From the NCBI RefSeq assembly GCF_900112375.1, contig NZ_FOLS01000004.1, positions 62,001 to 126,000 of the forward strand: a DNA stretch of 64,000 bases, given 5' to 3'. This DNA comes from Pseudomonas citronellolis. Lineage in GTDB: Bacteria; Pseudomonadota; Gammaproteobacteria; Pseudomonadales; Pseudomonadaceae. The position numbers and the translations under genes were made by a program. The notes beneath the pieces are model-generated. The model was given only the letters and a program-made list of their open reading frames with translations, did not search any database and was not told where the DNA came from. How positions within the stretch are numbered: the first letter of the stretch is position 1; each line of letters opens with the position of its first letter. Shown one piece after another: positions 39,232 to 49,209 of the stretch.

Positions 39232-39792
39232 ATGCTCCAACAATTCCTGCAGGATTTCGGCTATGTGGCCCTGTTCCTCGGCACCTTCTTCGAGGGCGAG
39301 ACCATTCTGGTGCTGGCCGGCTTCCTTGCCTTCCGCGGCTACATGCAGCTCGAATACGTGATCGCCGTGGCCTTCCTCGGCAGCTACGCGGGCGACCAGC
39401 TCTGGTACTTCCTCGGCCGCCGCCACGGGCGCAAGCTGCTGGCGCGCAAGCCGCGCTGGCAGAAGCTCGGCGACCGCGCCCTGGAGCACGTGCGGCGGCG
39501 CCCGGACCTGTGGGTGCTGAGCTTCCGCTTCGTCTACGGCCTGCGCACGGTGATGCCGGTGGCCATCGGCCTGTCCGGCTATCCGCCGGGCCGCTACCTG
39601 CTGCTCAACGGCCTGGGCGCCATCGTCTGGGCCAGCGCGCTCGGCTCGGCGGCGTACTACTTCGGCAGCGTGCTCGAAGGCGTGCTGGGCAACATCAAGA
39701 AGTACGAACTCATGGTCCTCGGCGGCCTGCTCGCCATCGGCCTGCTGCTGTGGCTGCACCGGCGCATCAAGAACAGCCGCAACGGCAACTGA
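39232..39792 (+). CDS. DedA-family membrane protein
   Basis: 186 residues, four to five membrane helices. FFEGETILVLAGFLA (near residue 20) and the family motif FRFVYGLRTVMPVAIGLSGYPPGRYLLLNGLGA are diagnostic of DedA/SNARE-associated proteins. Recent work ties DedA proteins to lipid-carrier and phospholipid flipping across the inner membrane; the substrate of this one is unknown. It ends exactly at the stop of the convergent desaturase gene (shared TGATCA, 39790-39795). Confidence 0.9.
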   Translation: MLQQFLQDFGYVALFLGTFFEGETILVLAGFLAFRGYMQLEYVIAVAFLGSYAGDQLWYFLGRRHGRKLLARKPRWQKLGDRALEHVRRRPDLWVLSFRFVYGLRTVMPVAIGLSGYPPGRYLLLNGLGAIVWASALGSAAYYFGSVLEGVLGNIKKYELMVLGGLLAIGLLLWLHRRIKNSRNGN

Positions 39793-41031
39793 TCAGGCCG
39801 GCTGCGCCTGCCGCCCCTCGTGGCGCAGGCCCCACAGCGCCAACAGGCTGAGGGCGGCATGGGCGCCCAGCAGCGCCAGCGCCCACCCCGGCAACGCCAG
39901 GCCGGCCGCTGCGGCGGTGATCGCCACCCAGGGCAGGTTCAGCAGCAGGCGCAGCCCTTCCAGCCGTGGCGCCCAGGCGCGGTTCTCCAGCCAGGCGCCG
40001 ATGACGAACAGGCCGCAGGCCATCCACGCCCAGCCCAGCAGCAGCGCCGGCAGCGGCCAGCCCTCCCCCAGCCCCAACAGCAAAGTGCCGCCGACCACGT
40101 AGCCGGCGAACTGCACGGTCGCGTACCACTGCCGGCCGCGGGACAGCGGTACTTCGAACTTGCGGAAGGCGGCCAGGTCGGGCTTCTGCAGCGGATAGCG
40201 CGCCGCCACGTCGGCCGGGCGCCAGCCGGTGCGCATGAACCAGATGCGCAGCTTGTCCCACCAGTTGCCCGCCCGCCGTGCGTCGTTCCACAGCGCGGCA
40301 TAGACCTGCAGGTTGGCCCACAGCGGGTTCCAGCTGGCCAGCGGCACGGTCACGCCGAACACCACCGGCTCCTCGTCCAGCTCTTCCTGGAAGGTGCCGA
40401 ACAGGCGGTCCCAGAGGATGAACACGCCACCGTAGTTACGGTCCATGTAGACGGGGTTCTGCGCATGGTGCACGCGGTGGTTCGACGGGCTGACGAAGAA
40501 CCATTCGAACCAGCCCAGCTTGGGAATGTGCCGGGTGTGCACCCAGAACTGGTAGAGCAGGTTAAGCGCCGCCACGCTGACGAACACCAGCGGCGGCACC
40601 CCGGCCACAGCCATCGGCAGGTAGAAGATCCAGCCGAACAGGAAGCCCGTGCTGGTCTGCCGCAGCGCCGTGCTGAGGTTGTATTCTTCGCTCTGGTGGT
40701 GCACCGCGTGGGCCGCCCAGAGGATGCTGCGCTCGTGGCCCAGGCGGTGGTTCCAGTAGTAGCAGAAGTCGTAGAAGACGAAGGCGAACACCCAGACCCA
40801 GGCGCTTTGCGCGGACAGCTCGAAGAGCGCCAGGTGCTGCCAGGCGAACACGTAGGTGACCAGGCCGATGCCCTTGGTCAGCAGGCCGCTGGTGGTGGAC
40901 AGCACCCCGGCGCTGAGGCTGTTCAGGGCGTCGCTCAGGCGATAGGTGGAGGTGCCGCGCCAGCGGTCGGCCAACAGCTCCAGCGCGATCAGCAGGAAGA
41001 AGAACGGCACCGCGAAGAGGATGTAGTTCAT
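39793..41031 (-). CDS. sterol desaturase/fatty acid hydroxylase-family membrane protein
   Basis: 412 residues; several membrane helices and the di-iron histidine motifs HRLGHE, HAVHHQSEE and NHRVHHAQN (between about residues 95 and 195) of the fatty acid hydroxylase superfamily. It likely oxidises a membrane lipid. The C-terminal about 120 residues form further helices beyond the catalytic core. It is convergent with the DedA gene and divergent from elbB. Substrate unknown; Pseudomonas has no sterols. Confidence 0.88.
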   Translation of the reverse strand: MNYILFAVPFFFLLIALELLADRWRGTSTYRLSDALNSLSAGVLSTTSGLLTKGIGLVTYVFAWQHLALFELSAQSAWVWVFAFVFYDFCYYWNHRLGHERSILWAAHAVHHQSEEYNLSTALRQTSTGFLFGWIFYLPMAVAGVPPLVFVSVAALNLLYQFWVHTRHIPKLGWFEWFFVSPSNHRVHHAQNPVYMDRNYGGVFILWDRLFGTFQEELDEEPVVFGVTVPLASWNPLWANLQVYAALWNDARRAGNWWDKLRIWFMRTGWRPADVAARYPLQKPDLAAFRKFEVPLSRGRQWYATVQFAGYVVGGTLLLGLGEGWPLPALLLGWAWMACGLFVIGAWLENRAWAPRLEGLRLLLNLPWVAITAAAAGLALPGWALALLGAHAALSLLALWGLRHEGRQAQPA

Positions 41032-41173
41032 GGCGCGACCGAATCGTTATGCTTATGGATACCGATCCTAGTCCTCTGGCGCCCGGCTACAACGGCCGCC
41101 GGTGACAACCCGGCCGGCATATGGCGACAGCCACGTCGCCGCCACCGGCCAACCCCGAACCAGGAGTACCTGC

Positions 41174-41827
41174 ATGCACAAGAAAGTTGCCGTCATCCTC
41201 TCCGGCTGCGGCGTCTACGACGGCGCCGAGATCCACGAAAGCGTGATCACCCTGCTGCGCCTGTCCCAGCGCGGCGCGCAGGTGCAGTGCTTCGCCCCGG
41301 ACATCGCCCAGCACCACGTGGTCAACCACCTCACCGGCGAGGAAATGCCGGAGAGCCGCAACGTGCTGGTGGAATCCGCGCGCATCGCCCGCGGCGAGAT
41401 CAAGGACGTGCGCGAGGCGAAGGTCGAGGACTTCGACGCGCTCATCGTCCCCGGCGGCTTCGGCGCAGCGAAGAACCTGTCCAACTTCGCCTTCGAGGGC
41501 GACCAGTGCGAGGTCGAGTCGGACGTGCTGGCCCTGGCCAAGGCCTTCGCCGCCGCGCACAAGCCGGTGGGCCTGATCTGCATCGCCCCGGCCATGGCCG
41601 AGCGCATCTACGGCCCGGGCATCGAATGCACCATCGGCTGCGACGCCGACACCGCCGCCGCCCTCACCCGCATGGGCGCCAAGCACGTCGACTGCCCGGT
41701 GGACGAGATAGTCGAGGACAGCCGCCACAAGCTGGTGACCACCCCGGCGTACATGCTGGCGCAGAACATCGCCGAGGCGGCCAGCGGGATCAACAAGCTG
41801 GTGGATCGGGTGCTGGAGTTGGCCTAA
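41174..41827 (+). CDS. elbB: isoprenoid biosynthesis glyoxalase ElbB
   Basis: 217 residues, the exact E. coli ElbB length. ATG 41174 has CAGGAG; the reading frame is open further upstream without an RBS. DJ-1/PfpI-type class I glutamine-amidotransferase fold with VILSGCGVYDGAEIHESV at the start, VPGGFGAAKNLSNFA in the middle and a nucleophile-elbow Cys in LICIAPAMAE. It is reported as a glyoxalase-like or isoprenoid-linked protein; the function remains thin. It is monocistronic, followed by heptamer repeats. Confidence 0.9.
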   Translation: MHKKVAVILSGCGVYDGAEIHESVITLLRLSQRGAQVQCFAPDIAQHHVVNHLTGEEMPESRNVLVESARIARGEIKDVREAKVEDFDALIVPGGFGAAKNLSNFAFEGDQCEVESDVLALAKAFAAAHKPVGLICIAPAMAERIYGPGIECTIGCDADTAAALTRMGAKHVDCPVDEIVEDSRHKLVTTPAYMLAQNIAEAASGINKLVDRVLELA

Positions 41828-41840
41828 GGCAGGCTTGGAG

Positions 41841-41926
41841 CTGGAGGCTGGAGGCTGGAGGCTGGAGGCTGGAGGCTGGAAGTCGTACGGCTTCTAGCTT
41901 TCGGCTTCAAGCTTCCAGCGTCTCTT
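41841..41926. repeat. heptanucleotide tandem repeat (ctggagg x5) with a flanking hairpin
   Basis: Five full ctggagg units (41841-41875) plus a partial one, then a loop-like region agtcgtacggcttctagctttcgg and a return arm gcttcaagcttccag. It lies between the convergent elbB and YaiI-type gene and may act as a terminator-like structure. Related heptamer runs (gcctgccgc, gcctgcagc) occur at about 57605-57650. Confidence 0.75.
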
Positions 41927-42379
41927 TTAGCTTCTGCTCAACCGCGTCAACAACCGATCCAGCGCATTGGCGAAAGCCTGCCGATCCTTGTCGCCATAAG
42001 GCGCCTGGCCGCCGCCCATCTGCCCCTGGTCGCGCAGGTCGGTGAGCAGGTTGCGCATGGCCAGGCGTTCGCCCATGTTCTTCGCGTCGAACTCGCGGCC
42101 GCGCGGGTCCAGGGCGTCCACGCCCTTCTTCACCAGGCGGTCGGCCAGCGGCACGTCGCTGCAGATCACCAGGTCGCCCGGCTCGGCCTGCTCCACCAGG
42201 TAGTCGTCGGCGGCGTCCATGCCGCTGGGCACCACCACCAGGCTGACGCAGGCGAACGGCGGCTTGGCCACCGGCTGGCCGGCGACCATCACCACTTCCA
42301 GCTTGCGCTTCAGGGCGAACTTCGCCACCAGTTCCTTCGCCGCGCGCGGGCAGGCGTCGGCATCGATCCAGATACGCAT
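41927..42379 (-). CDS. YaiI/YqxD-family protein (UPF0178)
   Basis: 150 residues from MRIWIDADACPRAAKE; other in-frame starts upstream give an implausible arginine-rich extension. DADACP at the start, DLVICSDVPLADR and the C-terminal MGGGQAPYGDKDRQAFANALDRL are hallmarks of UPF0178, a PIN-like fold. The function is not established. A hairpin terminator separates it from the iron permease gene upstream on the same strand. Confidence 0.88.
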   Translation of the reverse strand: MRIWIDADACPRAAKELVAKFALKRKLEVVMVAGQPVAKPPFACVSLVVVPSGMDAADDYLVEQAEPGDLVICSDVPLADRLVKKGVDALDPRGREFDAKNMGERLAMRNLLTDLRDQGQMGGGQAPYGDKDRQAFANALDRLLTRLSRS

Positions 42380-42401
42380 CGGACTCGTTTCCCGAAAATG
42401 A

Positions 42402-42428
42402 CGACGGCCAGTATCACACTGGCCGTCG
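42402..42428 (-). terminator. intrinsic terminator after the iron permease gene
   Basis: An 11-bp perfect stem (42402-42412 with 42418-42428) with a 5-nt loop, followed on the minus strand by TCATTTTCGG. It lies 20 bp past the permease stop. Confidence 0.75.
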
Positions 42429-42447
42429 GGGTTTGCCGCGCGCCGCC

Positions 42448-44343
42448 TCAGGGCAGCGCCGCGGCCTTGCGTTTCTCCGCCAGCAGGCTGCGCCCGTAGA
42501 GCACGGCCACCGCCAGCAGCGCCAGGGCCTGGGCCGATAGCGAGTAGGCGTCGGCCTTGATGCCCAGCCAGTCGAAGTCGAAGAAGGGCACCGGACGGGT
42601 GCCGATCACCCCGGCTTCCTGCAGGGCCACCACGCCGTGCCCGGCGAACACCACCGAGAGCGCGCAGAGCAGCGCGGCGTTGACGGTGAAGAACAGCTTC
42701 AGCGGCAGTTTCGCCGAGCCGCGCAGGATCACCCAGGCCAGGCCGACCAGCAGCACCGCGGCGCAGCCGGCGCCGGCGATGACAGCCTGGTGCCCGGCCG
42801 GGCCGGCCTGCAGCCAGAGGGTTTCGTAGAACAGGATGACCTCGAACAGCTCGCGGTACACCGAGAAGAACGCCAGCACGGCGAAGCCGAAGCGCCCGCC
42901 GCCGCCCACCAGGCTGCTGCGGATGTAGTCCTGCCAGGCCGCGGCGTGGCGGCGGTCGTGCATCCACACGCCGAGCCAGAGCACCATCACGCAGGCAAAC
43001 AGCGAGGTGAAGCCCTCCATCAGCTCGCGCTGGGCGCCGCCGATGTCGATCACGTAGGCCGCCAGCGCCCAGGTGGCGAAGCCGGCGACGAAGGCCAGGC
43101 CCCAGCCGACGTGCACGCCGCGAGTGGCGGCTTCCTGCCCGGTGTTGCGCAGGAAGGCGAGGATGGCGGCGAGCACCAGGATGGCTTCCACGCCCTCGCG
43201 CAGCAGGATCAGCAGGGCCGAGACGAAGCTGATGGTGCTGCTCAGGGAGTCGCCGCTGAGTGCCTTGGCGGCTTCGCCAAGCTTGCCCTTGGCGCGCTCC
43301 AGCTGCTGCGCCACCTGGGCTTCGGGCAGGCCGTCGCGCAGCGTCTGGCGGTAGGCCATGAGTTCTTTCTCGGTGGCCTTGCGCAGGGTGGCGTCGACGT
43401 TGTCCAGCGAGCTTTCCACCAGTTCGAAACCTTCCAGATAGGCGGCGACCGAGAGGTCGTAGGCCTGGTCGTGGTCGCCCTGGCGGTAGATGGCGAAGCT
43501 CTTGTCGAGGGTCGCGGCGGTGTAGTCGATCAGTTGCGCCGGGCCGCGGTGTTCCAGCGGCGGGTGGGCGCGCAGGGCGCGGAAGCTCTGCGCGGCGGCG
43601 TCGCCGTCACGGGCGGCCACTTCGGCCGGGGTCTGGGTGGCCAGGCTCGCCAGCGGGTAGGCGTGGGCGCCGTCGGGCTGGGCCTCGGCGGCGCTCAGGC
43701 CGGCCACGTAGGCGGCCAGGTCCCAGCGCTGGCGCTCGTCCAGCTGGTCGGCGAAGGCCGGCATGTCGGTGCCGGCGATGCCCAGGCCGATCACCGTGCG
43801 CAGGTCGTAGAGGCTCAGCTGGTCCAGGCGCGCGCGGGCCGTGAGGTCGGCCGGCGGCGGCTGCAGGCCGATGCCCGCCGGGCCGTCGCCCTTGCCGGCG
43901 TCGCCATGGCAGATCGAGCACTGCTGGGCGAAGAGGGGCGCGCCGCGGGCCGGGTCGGGGGTGATGGCGGGGGTCTGCACCACCTGGTAGACATCCGCCA
44001 GTCGCGCTTCCAGGTGCCGCGCCTGCTGCGCCACCAGGGCGCCGGGCTGGCGCTGCTCGATGGCGCGGCGCAGGCCGGCCACCTCGCGCTCCAGCTCGGC
44101 CCGCTCGGGGCGCGCCGGCAAGGCCAGCAGCAGCGCCTGCAGCTGGCCGGCGAACTCCAGTTGTTCCTTGTATTCGGCGGCGTCGAGCACCTGCCCGGCG
44201 TTCACCGTCGGCGGATAGTCGGCTGCCAGGTAGCTCAGCAGGTGCAGGGCCTGGGAGGGGTCGACCGGCGCGTCGGCCAGGGCCGTGAGGCTGGCGCCGC
44301 AAAGCAGCGGCAGCAGCCAGATGAGAAGCGTTGGAAGGCGCAT
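42448..44343 (-). CDS. cytochrome c-FTR1 fusion iron permease
   Basis: 631 residues. Signal peptide to about residue 23, then a c-type cytochrome domain with heme motif CSICH (Cys142, Cys145, His146) and axial Met193 (GTDMPAF). From about residue 365 a seven-helix FTR1/EfeU domain carries the iron-permease motifs REGVE (382-386) and RELFE (497-501). The cytochrome suggests heme-linked redox of iron on the periplasmic side before permeation, in place of EfeO/EfeB; no such partners are adjacent. It is likely iron-regulated, but no clear Fur box is seen. Confidence 0.9.
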   Translation of the reverse strand: MRLPTLLIWLLPLLCGASLTALADAPVDPSQALHLLSYLAADYPPTVNAGQVLDAAEYKEQLEFAGQLQALLLALPARPERAELEREVAGLRRAIEQRQPGALVAQQARHLEARLADVYQVVQTPAITPDPARGAPLFAQQCSICHGDAGKGDGPAGIGLQPPPADLTARARLDQLSLYDLRTVIGLGIAGTDMPAFADQLDERQRWDLAAYVAGLSAAEAQPDGAHAYPLASLATQTPAEVAARDGDAAAQSFRALRAHPPLEHRGPAQLIDYTAATLDKSFAIYRQGDHDQAYDLSVAAYLEGFELVESSLDNVDATLRKATEKELMAYRQTLRDGLPEAQVAQQLERAKGKLGEAAKALSGDSLSSTISFVSALLILLREGVEAILVLAAILAFLRNTGQEAATRGVHVGWGLAFVAGFATWALAAYVIDIGGAQRELMEGFTSLFACVMVLWLGVWMHDRRHAAAWQDYIRSSLVGGGGRFGFAVLAFFSVYRELFEVILFYETLWLQAGPAGHQAVIAGAGCAAVLLVGLAWVILRGSAKLPLKLFFTVNAALLCALSVVFAGHGVVALQEAGVIGTRPVPFFDFDWLGIKADAYSLSAQALALLAVAVLYGRSLLAEKRKAAALP

Positions 44344-44420
44344 GGCGGAAGGCGAATGAGAATGGAGGGCGCCAATACTACTCCGCCACTATTCGGGCGC
44401 CTAGGCGGCGCCCGTCGGCT

Positions 44421-45050
44421 TCACACCGGGGCGCGGCGGACGGTGGCCAGCAGCGCGGCGGCGCCGAGGAACAGGCTGGCGAAGGTGCGGTTCATCAGCC
44501 GCCGCTGGCGCGGCGAGCGCAGCGCGCGCAGCACCCGCGCGGCCAGCCCGGTGTAGCCGGCCATGACGATCAGGTCGACGCAGATCATGGTGGCGCCCAT
44601 GATCACGTACTGCATCGCCATCGGCCGGTGCGGGTCGACGAACTGCGGCAGCACGGCGAGCATGAAGATCACCGCCTTGGGGTTGCTGGCGTTGACCAGG
44701 AAGCCGCGCAGCACCAGGCTCAGCGGGCGGCCGATGGGGCGCTCGGCGTCGGCCTGCATCACCTGCGGGGCGGCGCTCCACTGGCGCCAGGCGAGGTAGG
44801 CCAGGTAGACCACGCCGAACCACTTGATGACGCTGAAGGCCAGCGCCGAGGTGGCCAGCAGCGCGCCGACGCCGGCGGCGACCACGGCGATCTGCAGGGC
44901 CAGGCCGATCTGCAGGCCCAGGGCGTTCCAGTAGCCGCGCCAGAAGCCGTACTGCAGGCCGCAGGACATCGAGGCGATGGCCCCGGCGCCGGGCGACAGG
45001 CTGATCACCCAGCAGGCGATGAAGAAGGCGAACCAGGTACTGGCGAGCAT
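44421..45050 (-). CDS. LysE/RhtB-family amino-acid exporter
   Basis: 209 residues, six membrane helices, starting MLASTWFAFFIACWVISLSPGAGAIAS, with the family's SPGAG signature near residue 19 and the intracellular loop NPKAVIFMLAVLPQFV. It exports an amino acid or amine across the inner membrane. ATG 45050 has GAGGT; the frame is open upstream through repeats. It is 77 bp upstream of the iron permease gene on the same strand. The substrate cannot be told. Confidence 0.88.
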   Translation of the reverse strand: MLASTWFAFFIACWVISLSPGAGAIASMSCGLQYGFWRGYWNALGLQIGLALQIAVVAAGVGALLATSALAFSVIKWFGVVYLAYLAWRQWSAAPQVMQADAERPIGRPLSLVLRGFLVNASNPKAVIFMLAVLPQFVDPHRPMAMQYVIMGATMICVDLIVMAGYTGLAARVLRALRSPRQRRLMNRTFASLFLGAAALLATVRRAPV

Positions 45051-45154
45051 GGTGGACCTCGTGGCGAAAAATCTTGTTACGGGTAACCAGTGTGCCCGAG
45101 TCGCACGTTGCCGTGTAGGGCGCCGACGAAGTCCGTAGGAGCGACTGTCTATTG

Positions 45155-45223
45155 GGTTCCCGCGTTCGCGGGAATGACGTCGGAAAACACGAATCTTAAT
45201 CCCGTCATTCCCGCGAACGCGGG
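45155..45223. repeat. inverted pair of short palindromic repeats (cccgcg-ttcgcggg type)
   Basis: Second locus of the pair seen at 23551-23670: a unit reading gggttcccgcgttcgcggg and an inverted cgtcattcccgcgaacgcggg, here about 25 bases apart. It belongs to the 366-base gene-free interval 45051-45416. Confidence 0.75.
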
Positions 45224-45284
45224 ACGCGGCTCCATCGCGAACAGCGCTTGCGCTGGCCCGAAGGGGAATAACCCAGAAAACAAC

Positions 45285-45382
45285 GTAGGAGTGGATCTCA
45301 TCCGCGAATCGCGCCGATACCTCCGGCATTCCCCTGTAGGAGCGCGCCCTGCGCGCGAATCGCGGGCAGGGCCCGCTCCTAC
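45285..45382. repeat. REP half-unit and complete REP (gcgccctgcgcgc type)
   Basis: A half-unit gtaggagtggatctcatccgcg at 45285, then the 47-bp REP at 45336-45382 that matches 29065 and 35409. It fills the rest of the interval before the TerC gene; no promoter was recognised. Confidence 0.8.
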
Positions 45383-45416
45383 AGGTGTGGAGGAAGCCCG
45401 GCGCGGAGCCGGCCGA

Positions 45417-46175
45417 TCAGCTCGGCAGGTCCTTGCGCAGTTTCACCGGCTCTTCGCCGCGCTTGCGCGCCAGGGCGCCGCGCAGGCGGATGTTGAGGGC
45501 TTCCACCGCCAGCGAGAAGGCCATGGCGAAGTAGACGTAGCCCTTGGGCACGTGGACCTCGAAGGCCTCGGCCACCAGCACGGTGCCGACCACGATGAGG
45601 AACGACAGCGCCAGCATCTTCAGCGACGGGTGCTTGTCGATGAAGTCGCTGATGGTGCCGGCGGCGAGCATCATCACGCCGACCGAGATGACGATGGCGG
45701 CGATCATCACCGGTACGTTCTGCACCAGGCCCACGGCGGTGATCACCGAGTCCAGGGAGAAGATGATGTCGATGATCGCGATCTGCACGATCACCGCCAT
45801 GAAGCCGCGGCTCTTGGCGCTGCCCTGCCCGCCTTCCTCGGCGCCTTCCAGGCTGTGGTAGATCTCCATGGTGCTCTTGAACAGCAGGAACAGGCCGCCG
45901 AAGAACAGGATCAGGTCGCGCCCGGAAACGCCCTGGCCGAACACCTCGAAGAGGTCGGCGGTCAGGCGCATCACCCAGGTGATCGACAGCAGCAGGAGAA
46001 TCCGCGTACCCATCGCCAGCGCCAGGCCGAAGAACCGCGCCTTGGGCTGCTGCGCCGCCGGCAGGCGGCTGACCAGGATGGAGATGAAGATGATGTTGTC
46101 GATGCCCAGGACGATCTCCAGGGCGGTCAGGGTCAGAAAGGCAACCCAGATTTCAGGGCTAGCGAGCCATTCCAT
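45417..46175 (-). CDS. TerC-family membrane protein (YoaE/YkoY-like)
   Basis: 252 residues, seven membrane helices. EIVLGIDNIIFISILVSRLP at residues 20-39 and IIDIIFSLDSVITAVG in the middle, with conserved aspartates, are the TerC signatures. TerC proteins are linked to tellurite resistance and, in other bacteria, to manganese export or metal loading. It lacks the extra CBS domains of larger TerC proteins. It is the last gene of an ABC-F/MscS/TerC run (39-bp gap). Confidence 0.9.
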   Translation of the reverse strand: MEWLASPEIWVAFLTLTALEIVLGIDNIIFISILVSRLPAAQQPKARFFGLALAMGTRILLLLSITWVMRLTADLFEVFGQGVSGRDLILFFGGLFLLFKSTMEIYHSLEGAEEGGQGSAKSRGFMAVIVQIAIIDIIFSLDSVITAVGLVQNVPVMIAAIVISVGVMMLAAGTISDFIDKHPSLKMLALSFLIVVGTVLVAEAFEVHVPKGYVYFAMAFSLAVEALNIRLRGALARKRGEEPVKLRKDLPS

Positions 46176-46214
46176 AGTGCGTGGGTATCCGTGTGGGAAC
46201 AGGGGTTGTGGTTG

Positions 46215-46774
46215 TTATCTTCCGCTGCTCAGCCCGGGCCCTTTCCAGCGCCGGATGGCCTTCTGGAAGAACAGGCTATTGGGCACCTGCAGCAGGGCGC
46301 TGGTGCCGTCCTCGAAGGTTTCCTCGAGGGTGGTGTAGAGCAGGTTGATGGCGCTGACGCGGCCCTTCACGCCGGGCTTGTCGGCCGACTCGATGACCTC
46401 CACCAGGTCGCCCAGGCGGAACGGCCCGACGGTGAAGATCAGCACCGCGCAGAACAGGTTGGAGAGCACGCTCCAGATGGCGAAGAAGGCCACCGCGGCG
46501 ACCGCGACGAAGCCGGTCAGCGCGGTCCACAGCACCTGGGCGGAAACCCCCAGGCGCTCCAGCACCATCATCAGCGCCGAGCCCATGATCAGCCAGCGCA
46601 GGCCGCCACGCAGCGGCAGCAGCAGTTCGTGGGGGATCGGGTAGCGCAGGGCCAGGCGGTTCAGCCCGCGCGCCACCATGCGCTGCAGCACCCAGGCCAG
46701 CAGCAGGATGAGGATGATCTGCAGGCCGCGCAGCAACGGATCGCTCCAGGCGACGAGCAGCGGCAGGTCTTCCA

Positions 46775-46775
<1 letters not shown>
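46215..46775 (-). CDS. small mechanosensitive channel-like protein (MscS family)
   Basis: 186 residues from ATG 46775, which overlaps the TGA of the ABC-F gene. Three hydrophobic helices in the first 90 residues lead into a pore-like segment WTALTGFVAVAAVAFFAIWSVLSN and a short beta domain with GPFRLGDLVEVIE and a C-terminal VPNSLFFQKAI, as in MscS. It is shorter than MscS (286 residues), lacking most of the C-terminal vestibule. It is an inner-membrane protein; its role in osmotic release is inferred. Confidence 0.85.
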
Positions 46776-48688
<1,913 letters not shown>

Positions 48689-48735
48689 GGCGGCGGAGTT
48701 TATCAGCTTCGCCGCGCAACCGCTGTGGGAGCCCT

Positions 48736-49209
48736 ATGACAGAAGATATCTGGTCGTTTGCCCTCGACCTCTATGCGCAGCCGGGCGTCGAGGCGGCCTG
48801 CCTGGACTTGCAGGAAGCCGGCGCCGACGTCTGCCTGCTGCTGGCCGGGGCCTGGTTCGCCGCCTGTGGCCGGGCCTGCTCCGGACAACGCCTGGATACC
48901 CTGGCGAAGGCCTCCGCCAACTGGCAACGCGAGGTGGTGAAGCCGCTGCGGACGCTACGCCAGCAGTGGAAGACCGCGGCACGGAACGACGCCCACCTGG
49001 AGAAATTGCGGGAAACCCTGAAAACGCTGGAGCTGCGCGCCGAACGCCTGCAACTGGAACGGCTGGCGGAAGCGGGACGGGACTGGACGGAAGCGGGAAG
49101 GGACGAACTGGACGCCTGGCTGCAGGGCTGCGCCGGCGAGGCAGGGAAGGCTCGCCGCAGTGCGCTGCAACAGCTGCGCACCGCGGCGGCTTCGCGAGCG
49201 GCGTCTTAG
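48736..49209 (+). CDS. TIGR02444/DUF2390-family protein
   Basis: 157 residues starting MTEDIWSFALDLYAQPGVE. The family's conserved start WSFALDLYAQPGVEAACLDLQ and LLLAGAWFAACGR are clear, then a helical region RQQWKTAARNDAHLEKL. No known catalytic motif; the function is unknown. It is divergent from the ABC-F gene (47-bp gap) and its stop overlaps that of the convergent algP by a few bases. Confidence 0.88.
   Translation: MTEDIWSFALDLYAQPGVEAACLDLQEAGADVCLLLAGAWFAACGRACSGQRLDTLAKASANWQREVVKPLRTLRQQWKTAARNDAHLEKLRETLKTLELRAERLQLERLAEAGRDWTEAGRDELDAWLQGCAGEAGKARRSALQQLRTAAASRAAS

Noticed and set aside
41927-42967. Longer start for the YaiI-type protein
   Set aside because: The N-terminal extension is arginine-rich noise overlapping the iron permease gene and has no RBS; the start at 42379 matches the family.
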